DNA from: CAVVEC01 sp963770485
Lineage (GTDB): Bacteria > Acidobacteriota > Terriglobia > Terriglobales > Acidobacteriaceae
Assembly: GCA_963770485.1 (NCBI GenBank)
Contig: CAVYPX010000011.1
Span: forward strand, 186,001-250,000
Length of the DNA: 64,000 nt
Direction of reading: 5' to 3'
Shown: positions 34,291 to 42,742 of the stretch, in pieces
How the letters are laid out: each line of letters opens with the position of its first letter
Numbering within the stretch: the first letter of the stretch is position 1
Made by a program: the position numbers and the translations under genes
Notes under the pieces: generated by a model
Database searches by the model: none
The model's input: only the letters and a program-made list of their open reading frames with translations
Told to the model about the DNA's origin: nothing

Positions 34291-35409
34291 CTATACTTCC
34301 TCCCACGAGCTGCCCGGCTGAATCACGATTTTCATGGAATCAGGCTGGGGGTGCGCACCCAGTTCTAGAGCTTCTACGCTGCGGGATAAAGGGAAGCGGT
34401 GACTGATTAATTGTTCCAAGTCCATTTCACGGTTCATCACGAACCGCACCGAATCCTTCTGAAGCTCGACGGAAGCGCTGTACGACCCCAACAAGGTTTT
34501 CTCGTCCACGCAGACTGCGGCCGGGTCAATCGTAGCTTCCCCGTGCACCGTCTGCGCAAACAACAATACCCGGCCTCCAGGACGCACCGCGTCCATGGCG
34601 GTCCGGATCAGGCCATTGGCCCCGACTGCTAGAATGGCTGCGTCGGCGCCTCGGCCTTCAGTCTGCTCCCGCACCGCTTTTACGGTATCGGTGCGCGAAG
34701 CGTCAATCGCTTTCTGTAAGTTGAATCTCTTGGCTATTGTAAGCCTCTGAGCATACAAATCGGAAGTAATTACCGTAGCTCCTGACTGTTTGGCCAATAC
34801 GCTCAACATGATACCGATCGGTCCCTGTCCAATTACCAGAACACTCTCGCCGGGCACAAGTTGCAAGGTGGCGATGCCCTTCATGCAGGTATTCACCGGC
34901 TCGACGAAACAAGCCTGCTCGAACGAAACTCCGTCGGGGATGCGAACGGTTCCGCTATGCACGATCCAATCCATGACACGAACATACTCCGCGAAGCCTC
35001 CGCCGGCAGGCTCGAATCCTGCTGTGCAGCCGACTTTCCTGTACGTCTCGCACTGGGCAAAGGTTTTATGAAGACAGTAGTAACATTCGCCGCATGGGAT
35101 GTGGTGGAAAACCACCACTCGATCGCCGGGCTTGAACTCACTCACGCCTGGGCCTGCGGCGGCAACCACGCCGGAAGTCTCGTGTCCGAAGATTCGCGGT
35201 GCAGAGTGTGAACCGGTCGCGATCTTCTTCAGATCGGTGCCGCAGATGCCGCAAGTGTGGACGCGAATAAGCAGTTCGCCCGGTCCGATTTGCGGTACCG
35301 GTACGGTTTCTATGCGGACATCATTCACTCCGCGATACACGGCGGCTTGCATGGTGCTCGGGATCGGAAGCCCCATTTCCTTAATTGCGAATTGTTTGGC
35401 AACGGCCAT
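34291..35409 (-). CDS. Zinc-dependent alcohol dehydrogenase, hopanoid operon member (second of two)
   Basis: 372 residues from ATG 35409; a shorter form from ATG 35352 (MQAAVYRGVNDVRIE) would match the usual family start. It has TCGICGTDLKKI and GHETSG for the catalytic zinc, CGECYYCLHKTFAQC as the structural zinc site, and VLVIGQGPIGIML for the cofactor. It differs throughout from its neighbour, so the two are not a recent duplication and may act on successive substrates or form a mixed complex. It lies ten bases after hpnG, whose product is ribosylhopane, making oxidation or reduction of that side chain an obvious guess. Confidence 0.85.
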   Translation of the reverse strand: MAVAKQFAIKEMGLPIPSTMQAAVYRGVNDVRIETVPVPQIGPGELLIRVHTCGICGTDLKKIATGSHSAPRIFGHETSGVVAAAGPGVSEFKPGDRVVVFHHIPCGECYYCLHKTFAQCETYRKVGCTAGFEPAGGGFAEYVRVMDWIVHSGTVRIPDGVSFEQACFVEPVNTCMKGIATLQLVPGESVLVIGQGPIGIMLSVLAKQSGATVITSDLYAQRLTIAKRFNLQKAIDASRTDTVKAVREQTEGRGADAAILAVGANGLIRTAMDAVRPGGRVLLFAQTVHGEATIDPAAVCVDEKTLLGSYSASVELQKDSVRFVMNREMDLEQLISHRFPLSRSVEALELGAHPQPDSMKIVIQPGSSWEEV

Positions 35410-35419
35410 GGTTTTGCTT

Positions 35420-36142
35420 TTATCTAAGAAGAGTCTGTAGGCCTGGTTCCGCGACTCTGGCCTCGTGTGCACCAGCCAAGGCCTCGCAGAGTTTGCCCGC
35501 TGCCAGCGCACTGTTTCGCGCTAACTTCATCACGCTGAGCCAAAGCCAGGGCCGCACTGCCACATAAGCCATAAACTTGAGTGCGTGAAAACGTCCGTCA
35601 CCGGTGATAAAGCGCGCAATCGGCGGCATCCGTGAGTCAGTGGCGTCGGAGATCACTTTGCAAGCGAGAAACTTTATTCCGTGCGCCTCCGCGCTGCGCG
35701 CCACCCCAGCGGCTTCCATGTCCACCGCATGCGCTCCATAAGCGTCGGCGAGCCTGGCTTTCTGCTCGGCGTCCGCAACGGTTCCAAAACTGACCAGCAC
35801 TCCCTCGCCAAATCCCCTATCGCTGCGGCTGCCATCGCTTGCGTCAATCACCTGCCGGGGCATGAGCATGTGGCCGGCCGGCAGAGTTGGATTCAGGCCT
35901 CCAGCAAAGCCCGCCGAAATGATCAGCTCGGGATGATACAGGTTGATGATCGCTTCCGCCGCGCGCCGCGCCGCCTCGGCTCCCATCCCACTACAGACCA
36001 GCACGGTCCCGGCTTTCTCGTAAAACTTGAACCAGCGTCCGTCGTATTCTTTGCGGGTCACCGGCCAGTTCTTGACCAGTGGCCACACCTCGCGTTCCAG
36101 CGCAGCAACAATTGCGACTTTACACGATTGCAACAGGCACAT
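35420..36142 (-). CDS. hpnG: HpnG, adenosylhopane nucleosidase/phosphorylase
   Basis: 240 residues from ATG 36142. Fold of purine nucleoside phosphorylases and MTA/SAH nucleosidases: VAIVAALEREVWPL, ISAGFAGGLNPTLPAGHML, and the purine/ribose-binding AVDMEAAGVARSAEAHG. HpnG removes adenine from adenosylhopane, the HpnH product, to give ribosylhopane or its phosphate. A longer frame exists upstream, but those codons come from a GGACGGGCG / CGCCCGTCC hairpin repeat, so the ATG is preferred. It lies 60 bases after hpnA, a gap filled mostly by that repeat. Confidence 0.88.
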   Translation of the reverse strand: MCLLQSCKVAIVAALEREVWPLVKNWPVTRKEYDGRWFKFYEKAGTVLVCSGMGAEAARRAAEAIINLYHPELIISAGFAGGLNPTLPAGHMLMPRQVIDASDGSRSDRGFGEGVLVSFGTVADAEQKARLADAYGAHAVDMEAAGVARSAEAHGIKFLACKVISDATDSRMPPIARFITGDGRFHALKFMAYVAVRPWLWLSVMKLARNSALAAGKLCEALAGAHEARVAEPGLQTLLR

Positions 36143-36149
36143 TCCTTGC

Positions 36150-36196
36150 GGAGCTTCGCTCCGCCCGGACGGGCGAGACGCCCGTCCCTCCATTTC
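36150..36196. repeat. Hairpin repeat between hpnA and hpnG
   Basis: GCGGAGCTTCGCTCCGCC followed by GGACGGGCGAGACGCCCGTCC: two adjacent palindromes. When read through on the minus strand they give EGRASRPSGRSEAPQG, a peptide style often seen where such repeats are mistaken for coding sequence. Confidence 0.7.
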
Positions 36197-36202
36197 TATG
36201 GG

Positions 36203-37189
36203 CTACGCATATCCGTTCGTCTGAAACCACTCTACGGCCCTGCGCAAGGCATCGTCCACCGGCGCCATCTTCCATCCCAGCTCGTGCTCGGCTTTGGCGG
36301 ACGACACAAACATTTTCTTGCGCCCCATGCGCACGGCATCAATGGTCGCGCGTGGCTCCCGCTTCAAGATATATCCCGTAACCACTTCGTCCACGACCCC
36401 GGTGGCCAGCGCAACCACGTACGGAACTCGAACCTTCGGGGACGGTAATCCTGTGATCGCCGCCAGTTTATCGAGAATCTGTTTCAACGTCAGATTCTCC
36501 CCGCCCAGAATATAGCGTTCGCCACTGCGTCCCTTCTCCATCGCAGTCAAGTGTCCGCGGGCACATTCCGTGACGTCCACCAGATTCAAACCTGTGTCCA
36601 CGTATGCGGGAAACTTCTTCTTCAAGAAGTCCACCACGATTCGCCCAGTGGGCGTGGGTTTGATGTCGCGCTCGCCGACCGGGGTTGTGGGATTCACCAC
36701 CACCACATCCATCCCGCTGCGCCCGGCTTCCATTGCCACCTGCTCGGCCATGAACTTTGACCGCTTGTAGTGGCCGATCATGTTGTCGAGCGAAACCGGA
36801 GAATTCTCGTCCGCCGGACGGCCGTTGGATGTAAATCCCATGGTCGCTACGCTGGAGGTGTAAACCACGCGGCGGACGCGGTTCCTGCGCGCGGCTTCCA
36901 AGATGGCCCGCGTGCCCTCGACATTCGCAGCGTACATCCGCTCCGGATCGCGAATCCACAGCCGATAGTCGGCGGCGACGTGAAACACAACTTCACAGCC
37001 CGCCATGGCTTTCTCAATGGATGCGGGATCGCGAAGATCGCCGATGACGCGATCCGCCTTCAGCGCCTCGATATTTTTCGGATCGCTCGTGGAGCGAACC
37101 AGCAGTCGCAGGTCAGCACCTTGCTCAGCCAGAACTCGGGCCACGTGGCTGCCTACAAAACCGGTTGCGCCAGTAACAAAAGCTTTCAT
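36203..37189 (-). CDS. hpnA: HpnA, hopanoid-associated NAD-dependent sugar epimerase/reductase
   Basis: 328 residues from ATG 37189. Extended short-chain dehydrogenase: TGATGFVGSHVARVLAEQG for NAD(P), VFHVAADYRLW, the serine of VYTSSVAT and the YKRSKFMAE tyrosine-lysine pair as catalytic residues. The sequence style (ADYRLWIRDPERMYAANVEGT) is specific for the hopanoid-associated HpnA group. The true substrate is not established; sugar or hopanoid side-chain modification is assumed from its constant place in hopanoid operons. It lies between the 149-residue unknown gene and hpnG. Confidence 0.86.
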   Translation of the reverse strand: MKAFVTGATGFVGSHVARVLAEQGADLRLLVRSTSDPKNIEALKADRVIGDLRDPASIEKAMAGCEVVFHVAADYRLWIRDPERMYAANVEGTRAILEAARRNRVRRVVYTSSVATMGFTSNGRPADENSPVSLDNMIGHYKRSKFMAEQVAMEAGRSGMDVVVVNPTTPVGERDIKPTPTGRIVVDFLKKKFPAYVDTGLNLVDVTECARGHLTAMEKGRSGERYILGGENLTLKQILDKLAAITGLPSPKVRVPYVVALATGVVDEVVTGYILKREPRATIDAVRMGRKKMFVSSAKAEHELGWKMAPVDDALRRAVEWFQTNGYA

Positions 37190-37193
37190 CAAA

Positions 37194-37266
37194 GCTCTCA
37201 GCCGTCAGCTCTCAGCCGTCAGCTTGAAACAGGTTTGCTGAAAGCTGAGGGCTGAAAGCTGATAGC
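37194..37266. repeat. AGCTCTCAGCCGTC mini-repeats between hpnA and the 149-residue gene
   Basis: GCTCTCAGCCGTCA occurs in tandem and is followed by the inverted GCTGAGGGCTGAAAGCTG. The 73 bases form a long imperfect hairpin between two genes of the operon and could stabilise or trim the mRNA. Confidence 0.65.
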
Positions 37267-37268
37267 TT

Positions 37269-37718
37269 CTACTCCAGCTTTTCCGGCTGCAGCGAAATGT
37301 TTTTCTCGCCTGCCGCTTTCTTTTCCCAGTATTGGGACAGCCAGGCTTCCCAACTCTTGCCGGCAGCCATATCCCGGCCCGTAAAGGCAACGGCGGCAAT
37401 CTCCGCATAGGAGATCTTTGTCTTCGGAGCGCCGTCCTTGGGCAACAAGCGCACGCAGCTTTCTCCGAGCGTATTCCCGGTGCGCCGGTCGAAGATGTAG
37501 CCTTCGATTTTCGTGCCGTCTTTGCGGGTAATCAGTACGTCGCCGCGATAGTCAAAGGCGTGCTCCAGAGCCGCGCGGAGTTCTTCCGGAGTTGCCAGTT
37601 CCGGGATCCATCCTTCCAGTTTTTCCCGCTTCGCGACCGGCACAACTTCAAGCTGGTCCGCGGGAGTCTGCACGGAATGCGAGGCTGGCGCAGTTCGACC
37701 TGATTCTCTCCCGCTCAA
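37269..37718 (-). CDS. Unknown small protein of the hopanoid operon
   Basis: 149 residues from TTG 37718, which overlaps the hpnH stop by four bases (TTGA); GTG 37673 is an alternative. No signal peptide or membrane helix. The middle part, FDYRGDVLITRKDGTKIEGYIFDRRTGNTLGESCVRLLPKD, followed by KISYAEIAAVAFTGRDMAAGKSWEAWL, has the strand pattern of a small beta-barrel (Sm- or SH3-like) with a trailing helix. I cannot assign a family. Coupled translation with hpnH, the radical SAM enzyme that makes adenosylhopane, suggests it assists hopanoid assembly. Confidence 0.68.
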   Translation of the reverse strand: MSGRESGRTAPASHSVQTPADQLEVVPVAKREKLEGWIPELATPEELRAALEHAFDYRGDVLITRKDGTKIEGYIFDRRTGNTLGESCVRLLPKDGAPKTKISYAEIAAVAFTGRDMAAGKSWEAWLSQYWEKKAAGEKNISLQPEKLE

Positions 37719-38848
37719 ACCGCTGTTTCCTCCGCCGCATGGCTATCGACAGGGGCATCGATCTGCACCAGAGGATTGAAGGCGTGAACCGGCCGCGCCG
37801 GCTCGTTCAGCAAATCGAGGGCGGATAAATCTTTGTAGCGATTAGAAAGCGAAGCCCGGGCAGTGTTCCACAGACCACGCAGCGAACCGAACGTGTCGTT
37901 CACGGCGGAGGCTTCGTAGCCACTGTGTACCATGCAATTCGCGCACTTGGGATTCCCGGATTCCGTTCCGTACCGCTCCCACTCCGTCGTCGCCAGCAAT
38001 TCCGCGAATGTGTCGGCGTAGCCGTCCTGGAGCAAATAGCACGGCTTTTGCCAGCCGAAAACGTTGAATGTGGGCATGCCCCAGGGAGTGCAGGCGTAAT
38101 CGCGCTTCCCCATCAGGAACTCGAGAAACAGAGGCGACATATTGAAGCGCCAATTCGCCTTGCGGTTGGACAAAATACCTCGAAACAACCGCCGCGTGCG
38201 CGCGCGTCCCAAGAAATGGCTCTGGTCGGGCGCTTTCTCGTAGGAATAACCCGGCGACAGCATCATGCCTTCGACGCCAAGTTCCATCATTTCGTCGAAG
38301 AAGGCGCGCACGCTCTTGGGATCGGCGCCATCAAACAGCGTGGTATTGGTGGTGACGCGGAAGCCATGCTGCAGCGCTTCCTTGATCCCCTCCAGCGCCT
38401 TGTCGTACCCGCCTTCCAGACACACGGAAAAGTCGTGGTGCTCGCGCTGTCCGTCCATGTGAACGGAAAATGTCAGGTACTTACTCGGTTTGAATAGATG
38501 AATTTTCTGTTTGAGCAGCAGGGCATTCGTACACAGATAGATATATTTCTTGCGGGCGACGAGGCCTTCGACAATCTCTCCGATCTGCGGATGCAGCAAG
38601 GGTTCCCCGCCCGGGATCGCGACGGTCGGGGCGCCACACTCATCCGCCGCGCGGAAGCACTCCTCGGGAGTGAGTTGGGCCTTTAGCACGTGGGCGGGAT
38701 ACTGGATCTTGCCGCAGCCGGCGCAGGCCAGATTGCAGCGGAATAGCGGCTCCAGCATCAGCACGAGCGGGTATTGCTTGCGTCCCTTGGCTTTCTGCCG
38801 GAGGACGTAAGTGGCCACCGTCCACATTTGCGAGATAGGCACGGCCAT
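37715..38848 (-). CDS. hpnH: HpnH, radical SAM adenosylhopane synthase
   Basis: 377 residues from ATG 38848. The radical SAM cluster motif is C38-x3-C42-x2-C45 (RCNLACAGC), followed by VAIPGGEPLLHP. The C-terminal half has further cysteines in ANCMVHSGYEASAV. HpnH joins a 5'-deoxyadenosyl radical to diploptene to make adenosylhopane, the entry to all C35 hopanoids. It follows shc by 130 bases containing an inverted repeat, and is coupled to the unknown 149-residue gene downstream. Confidence 0.93.
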   Translation of the reverse strand: MAVPISQMWTVATYVLRQKAKGRKQYPLVLMLEPLFRCNLACAGCGKIQYPAHVLKAQLTPEECFRAADECGAPTVAIPGGEPLLHPQIGEIVEGLVARKKYIYLCTNALLLKQKIHLFKPSKYLTFSVHMDGQREHHDFSVCLEGGYDKALEGIKEALQHGFRVTTNTTLFDGADPKSVRAFFDEMMELGVEGMMLSPGYSYEKAPDQSHFLGRARTRRLFRGILSNRKANWRFNMSPLFLEFLMGKRDYACTPWGMPTFNVFGWQKPCYLLQDGYADTFAELLATTEWERYGTESGNPKCANCMVHSGYEASAVNDTFGSLRGLWNTARASLSNRYKDLSALDLLNEPARPVHAFNPLVQIDAPVDSHAAEETAV

Positions 38849-38882
38849 GTTATCTACTTTGCTCCAGACTTTCTTTTTTGTG

Positions 38883-38973
38883 GGCAGTTAGCATTTAGCA
38901 CTGGGCATTTGGCCCGAAAGATCACCGCGATTCCTCCTAATGGCCAAATGCTAATGGCGAATGGCTAACTGCC
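38883..38973. repeat. Long inverted repeat between shc and hpnH
   Basis: The left arm 38883-38914 (GGCAGTTAGCATTTAGC ... GGCATTTGGCC) pairs imperfectly with the right arm 38942-38973 (GGCCAAATGCTAATGGC ... GGCTAACTGCC) across a 27-base loop. It sits inside the hopanoid operon with no T-run, so it is more likely an RNA stability element or dispersed repeat than a terminator. Confidence 0.75.
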
Positions 38974-38978
38974 AACTG

Positions 38979-40946
38979 CTAATTGCTAGCTCTTCCCGCC
39001 ATCACCTTGCCGTAAGCGGTCAATGCGATCAGCGGGAAGTAGTCGCGGTACAGCGTGTACACCAGATAGAACACCCGCGGGAATCCCGTGCCGGTGGTCT
39101 GAGGCTCGTCCCACGACCCGTCTTTCTTCTGGGTACGCAACAGATAAGCGATGCCGCGCGCCACGGAATCGCTGCGCGTGTCGCTGGCCGCCAGCAATCC
39201 CATGATTGCCCAGGCGGTCTGGGAAGGCGTGCTCGGACCCACGCCGCGCGTGCTGGGATCGTCGTAGGAACCGCAAGTTTCGCCCCAGCCGCCGTCCGGG
39301 TTCTGCACCATGCGCAACCATTCCGCCGCCTGCTGCACGTAGGGCTCGTGGTGATCCACGCCCATCGCTTCCAGTCCGCGCAGCACCAGCATGGTTCCGT
39401 AGATGTAGTTCACGCCCCAGCGGCCAAACCACGAACCATCGGGCTCCTGCTCGTCGCGGACGAACTTGATCGCCTTCTTCACCCGCCAGTCATTTCGATC
39501 GTATCCGTAGGCGGCCAGCATTTCGAGAATGCGCCCCGTAATGTCCACGGTAGGCGGATCGAGCATGGCGTTATGGTCGGCGAACGGAATTTGCTCGAAC
39601 ACCATGCGGGTGTTGTCTTTGTCGAATGAAGCCCAACCGCCGTTCTTGCACTGCATGGAGAAAATCCAGTCAATGGCGCGCTGCACCGACTCGCGCTGGT
39701 AGCGCCCGTTTGGATGTTCCACGTGGGTCAGCGCCAGGCACACCATCGCGCTGTCATCCACGTCCGGATAAAACTCGTTATTGAACTCGAAGTACCAGCC
39801 GCCCGGCTGGCCCTTCTTGTTCTTCACCTTCCAATCGCCAACGGTGCGAACCTGCTTTTGCAGAATCCAGTCGGCGCATTTGACCATGCGCGGATCGTTG
39901 GCCGGCACACCGCTTTCGCCCAGCGCGAACAGCGCATAAGCCGTATCCCATACCGGCGGTTTGCAAGGCTGCATGCGGAAAGTGTCGCCTTCTTCGATTC
40001 CGAGCTTCTCGAATTCGTCCAGGGCGCGGATTACCTGCGGGTCGTCGAGCGAATAGCCCAGACAACGCAGCGCGATGATGGCATTCATCATCGAGGGATA
40101 GATAGCGCCCAAACCGTCGCTCATCTCGAAGCGTTCCAGCATCCACTTTTCAGCCCGCTTCAGCGCCAGCCAGCGCAGCGGACGAATATGCACCAGTTCC
40201 GCCCAGTGCGTCAGCCGGTCCAGTACCAGAAAGAAATTGCGCCAGGAGATCAACTCCTTCGACCAGTGCAGGTGCATGCGCGATTTGTCGCGGCCACCCA
40301 CGAACAATTCCTCCACTCCCATCTCGTCGGGAATCTTCTTCAGCGGCTTTTTCGCGTAGCAGATCGAGAGCGGCACCAGAATCGCGCGCGACCACGACGA
40401 AATCTCGTAAATGTTGAACCAGAACCAGTTGGGAAACAGCACGATTTCCGGTGGAATGGCAGGCACCGCATCGTAGTCGTACTGGCCGAGAGCACACAGA
40501 TAAATCTTGGTGAAAGTGTTGACCTCGGTCACGCCCCCCTGCTCCAGAATCTTCTTGCGGGCGCGCACCAGGGCGGGATGATCGGGCTTGTATCCTGTCA
40601 GCTTCAGCCCGAAATACGCTTTTACCGAAGCGCTGAGGTTCGATGGCCCGTTGATGTAAATGGGCCAGCCGCCGTCTTCGTTTTGATGCTGGAGAATCCG
40701 GTTGCAGCACTTCTGGAAGCGCTCGTGATTGCCCGTCCCGAGGAGGGTGTGCAGCAGGATGTAATCCGACTCCAGCGTGGTGTCGGCTTCCAGTTCCCCG
40801 CACCAGTAGCCCTCTGCGTGTTGCCGGGAGAACAAATACCTGCGGGCACCGTCCACCGCCGTCGCAACCCGGCTGGCCAGGTCTTCGATTTTGCCGAAAT
40901 GCATCCGCGGCGCAGACGCCGGGAACGAGGAGGAGGTTTCGTCCAT
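38979..40946 (-). CDS. shc: Squalene-hopene cyclase
   Basis: 655 residues, the usual size. The catalytic DxDD motif is DVDD at 395-398 (FYPDVDDSAMV), which protonates squalene. QW repeats recur: QNEDGGWPIY, KNGGWASFD, EPDGSWFGRWG, NPDGGWGETCGSYDD and KKDGSWDEP. The N-terminal HAEGYWCGELEADTTLESDYILL is also family-specific. The enzyme cyclises squalene to hopene and diplopterol at the inner membrane. It is second in the operon after ispH, nine bases away, so substrate supply and cyclisation are co-expressed. A 585-codon open frame on the other strand is only its shadow. Confidence 0.96.
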   Translation of the reverse strand: MDETSSSFPASAPRMHFGKIEDLASRVATAVDGARRYLFSRQHAEGYWCGELEADTTLESDYILLHTLLGTGNHERFQKCCNRILQHQNEDGGWPIYINGPSNLSASVKAYFGLKLTGYKPDHPALVRARKKILEQGGVTEVNTFTKIYLCALGQYDYDAVPAIPPEIVLFPNWFWFNIYEISSWSRAILVPLSICYAKKPLKKIPDEMGVEELFVGGRDKSRMHLHWSKELISWRNFFLVLDRLTHWAELVHIRPLRWLALKRAEKWMLERFEMSDGLGAIYPSMMNAIIALRCLGYSLDDPQVIRALDEFEKLGIEEGDTFRMQPCKPPVWDTAYALFALGESGVPANDPRMVKCADWILQKQVRTVGDWKVKNKKGQPGGWYFEFNNEFYPDVDDSAMVCLALTHVEHPNGRYQRESVQRAIDWIFSMQCKNGGWASFDKDNTRMVFEQIPFADHNAMLDPPTVDITGRILEMLAAYGYDRNDWRVKKAIKFVRDEQEPDGSWFGRWGVNYIYGTMLVLRGLEAMGVDHHEPYVQQAAEWLRMVQNPDGGWGETCGSYDDPSTRGVGPSTPSQTAWAIMGLLAASDTRSDSVARGIAYLLRTQKKDGSWDEPQTTGTGFPRVFYLVYTLYRDYFPLIALTAYGKVMAGRASN

Positions 40947-40955
40947 GAAAATCTA

Positions 40956-41933
40956 TTACTCCGCGGCTACTCCGCTGGGGGCGCTGGCAATCGCTTCCAC
41001 GATCTCGGGAGGCAAGCCAAAACGCACGTTCTCGGGCATGACTTCAACTTCTTTCACGTTGTCGAAGCCTTTGGTACCCAGAAACTCCACAACTTCCTCC
41101 ACCAGACATTCCGGAGCCGATGCGCCGGCGGTCAAAGCAATGGTCTTTACCCCTTCGAGCCAATCCGGCTTAATGTTTCGGAAGCTATCAATCAGATGCG
41201 AACTCGTACCCAAATTGCGGGCGACTTCGACCAACCGGTTGGAGTTCGAGCTGTTATCGGAGCCCACCACCAGCAGCAGGTCAGCATCGGAAGCCACCTC
41301 TTTCACCGCGACTTGCCGGTTTTCCGTGGCATAGCAGATGTCCTGGGCTGCCGGCCCCTTGATATTGGGAAACTTTTCTCGCAGGGCCGCGATAATATCT
41401 TTAGTCTCATCGAGACTGAGAGTAGTTTGCGTCAAAAAAGCCACGCGGTTGGGATCGGCCACTATCAATGACTCCACCTGCTCCGGTGATCCCACCACCT
41501 GGGTCACAATCGGCGCCTCACCCAGGGTTCCAATCACTTCATCGTGATCGTGATGCCCGATCAGAATCAGGGAATAGCCTTCCTTGGCAAACTTGACCGC
41601 CTCGACATGAACCTTGGTCACCAGAGGGCAGGTCGCGTCAATCACTCGCAAGTTGCGGGCTTGACTCGCTTCCCGTACTTCGGGCGAAACCCCATGGGCG
41701 CTATAGATCACGCGCTCTCCGGCCGGAACTTCGTCCACGTTATCGACGAAGATGGCCCCTTTGCCCTGCAACTCTTCCACGACGAAGCGGTTGTGGACGA
41801 TCTCCTTCCGGACGTAGATTGGCGGCCCAAAAGCCTCTAGGGCAATGCGGACAATATCAATCGCCCGCACCACCCCCGCACAGAAACCCCGAGGTTTCAA
41901 TAAAAGCAGCGTCTTGCCATCGTAGCTAGGCAC
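40956..41933 (-). CDS. ispH: IspH, 4-hydroxy-3-methylbut-2-enyl diphosphate reductase
   Basis: 325 residues from GTG 41933 (AGGA nine bases upstream). The three [4Fe-4S] cysteines are C18 (RGFCAGVVRA), C102 (DATCPLV) and C200 (DICYATENRQ); the family also shows IYSAHGVSP and IGHHDHDEVIG here. It catalyses the last MEP-pathway step, giving IPP and DMAPP. It leads the hopanoid operon, so isoprenoid supply is co-regulated with hopanoid synthesis. A promoter at 41983-42011 would give a leader of about 43 bases. Confidence 0.95.
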   Translation of the reverse strand: MPSYDGKTLLLLKPRGFCAGVVRAIDIVRIALEAFGPPIYVRKEIVHNRFVVEELQGKGAIFVDNVDEVPAGERVIYSAHGVSPEVREASQARNLRVIDATCPLVTKVHVEAVKFAKEGYSLILIGHHDHDEVIGTLGEAPIVTQVVGSPEQVESLIVADPNRVAFLTQTTLSLDETKDIIAALREKFPNIKGPAAQDICYATENRQVAVKEVASDADLLLVVGSDNSSNSNRLVEVARNLGTSSHLIDSFRNIKPDWLEGVKTIALTAGASAPECLVEEVVEFLGTKGFDNVKEVEVMPENVRFGLPPEIVEAIASAPSGVAAE

Positions 41934-41982
41934 AATAAGTTCCTGTAAGGGTACACTTCCCCACTATGGATTTGTACTTATT

Positions 41983-42011
41983 AAGCTACCTGAAAGAACC
42001 ATTTTGGTCAA
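41983..42011 (-). promoter_or_regulatory. Promoter of the ispH-shc-hpn operon
   Basis: On the minus strand TTGACC (42011-42006), a 17-base spacer and TAGCTT (41988-41983). Expected transcription start near 41976. The box style matches the dedA and 57978-gene promoters (TTGACG-17-TAGTCT). No other good promoter was noticed between ispH and hpnE, so one message of about 12 kb is possible. Confidence 0.6.
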
Positions 42012-42115
42012 CGTAAGCCCCTGAAATATAGAGGATTAACAGTAGGAGGGGGAATTAGAACAGCGAATGGCAACTGATCGTCTCATGTGGGCGGGTGCGG
42101 CTCGCCCGCGCGGCC

Positions 42116-42499
42116 TCACCATAGCCTTCTGACGTCATACCGGTCAAGCAGCTTGTCAGCACTCAGAATCGGCACATTCAAGTCCTGGGCCTGAGCCACC
42201 AGCAAACGGTCAAAAGGGTCTCGATGGTGCCTGGGCAGCAACCCCGCCCGAACCGCCTGCGCGATGTTGATTGAAAGCTCCGTGAATCCGCCTTGGGCCG
42301 CCTGAGCGCCCAATTCCGTGACGATCTCCAGCCCGTTGATTTTTCCTAAATTTGCTTTGATCGCCAGTTCCCACGCAACAGCCGCCGAAAGCAGAAGGGA
42401 GTTGCGCTGATTCGCGAGAATCGCTGACGCTTGCCCGGAGAGCTTCGACGAATCCTCGAACCACCAAACCAGAACGTGCGTGTCCAACAGGACATTCAT
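42116..42499 (-). CDS. vapC: PIN-domain toxin, VapC-like
   Basis: 127 residues. PIN RNase fold: MNVLLDTHVLVWWFED with the first catalytic Asp at position 6, the glutamate of VAWELAIKANLGKI, and the aspartate group near RHHRDPFDRLLVAQAQ with ILSADK at the end. The HRDPFDRLL signature is typical of VapC toxins paired with Phd/YefM-type antitoxins. VapC enzymes cut specific tRNAs or rRNA and stop growth. Its start overlaps the antitoxin stop by four bases. Confidence 0.9.
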   Translation of the reverse strand: MNVLLDTHVLVWWFEDSSKLSGQASAILANQRNSLLLSAAVAWELAIKANLGKINGLEIVTELGAQAAQGGFTELSINIAQAVRAGLLPRHHRDPFDRLLVAQAQDLNVPILSADKLLDRYDVRRLW

Positions 42500-42732
42500 T
42501 CGAAGCCCAGATCCTTCAACTCCTGATCGGTCAAGGGATCAAAGGCATCCGGAGTGTAAGAGATCTTGCCCTTCAAAGCTCCCGGCTTCCGGTTGCCTCG
42601 CGCGTCTGCGATCGGAACCAGGCGCACGACGGGCTGCGACCCGCGCGCGATGACGATCTCTTCCCCCCGGCAAGCTCTCTCAATCAGCCGTGACAGGTTG
42701 GTCTTCGCCTTGTGAACGGTAATCGTGGCCAT
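42496..42732 (-). CDS. Phd/YefM-type antitoxin paired with VapC
   Basis: 78 residues. The N-terminal ITVHKAKTNLSRLIERACRGEEIVIARGSQPVVRLVP is the classic Phd/YefM fold, which binds DNA as a dimer; the C-terminal tail (DAFDPLTDQELKDLGF) would wrap the toxin. It neutralises the VapC encoded next to it and represses the operon. The palindrome at 42743-42764 just upstream is the likely operator. Confidence 0.9.
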   Translation of the reverse strand: MATITVHKAKTNLSRLIERACRGEEIVIARGSQPVVRLVPIADARGNRKPGALKGKISYTPDAFDPLTDQELKDLGFE

Positions 42733-42742
42733 TGTCTCGATG

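Noticed and set aside
39714..41471. Open frame of 585 codons on the plus strand
   Set aside because: It lies wholly opposite shc and ispH, has no family motif or ribosome binding site, and its composition is the reverse complement of well-supported codons.
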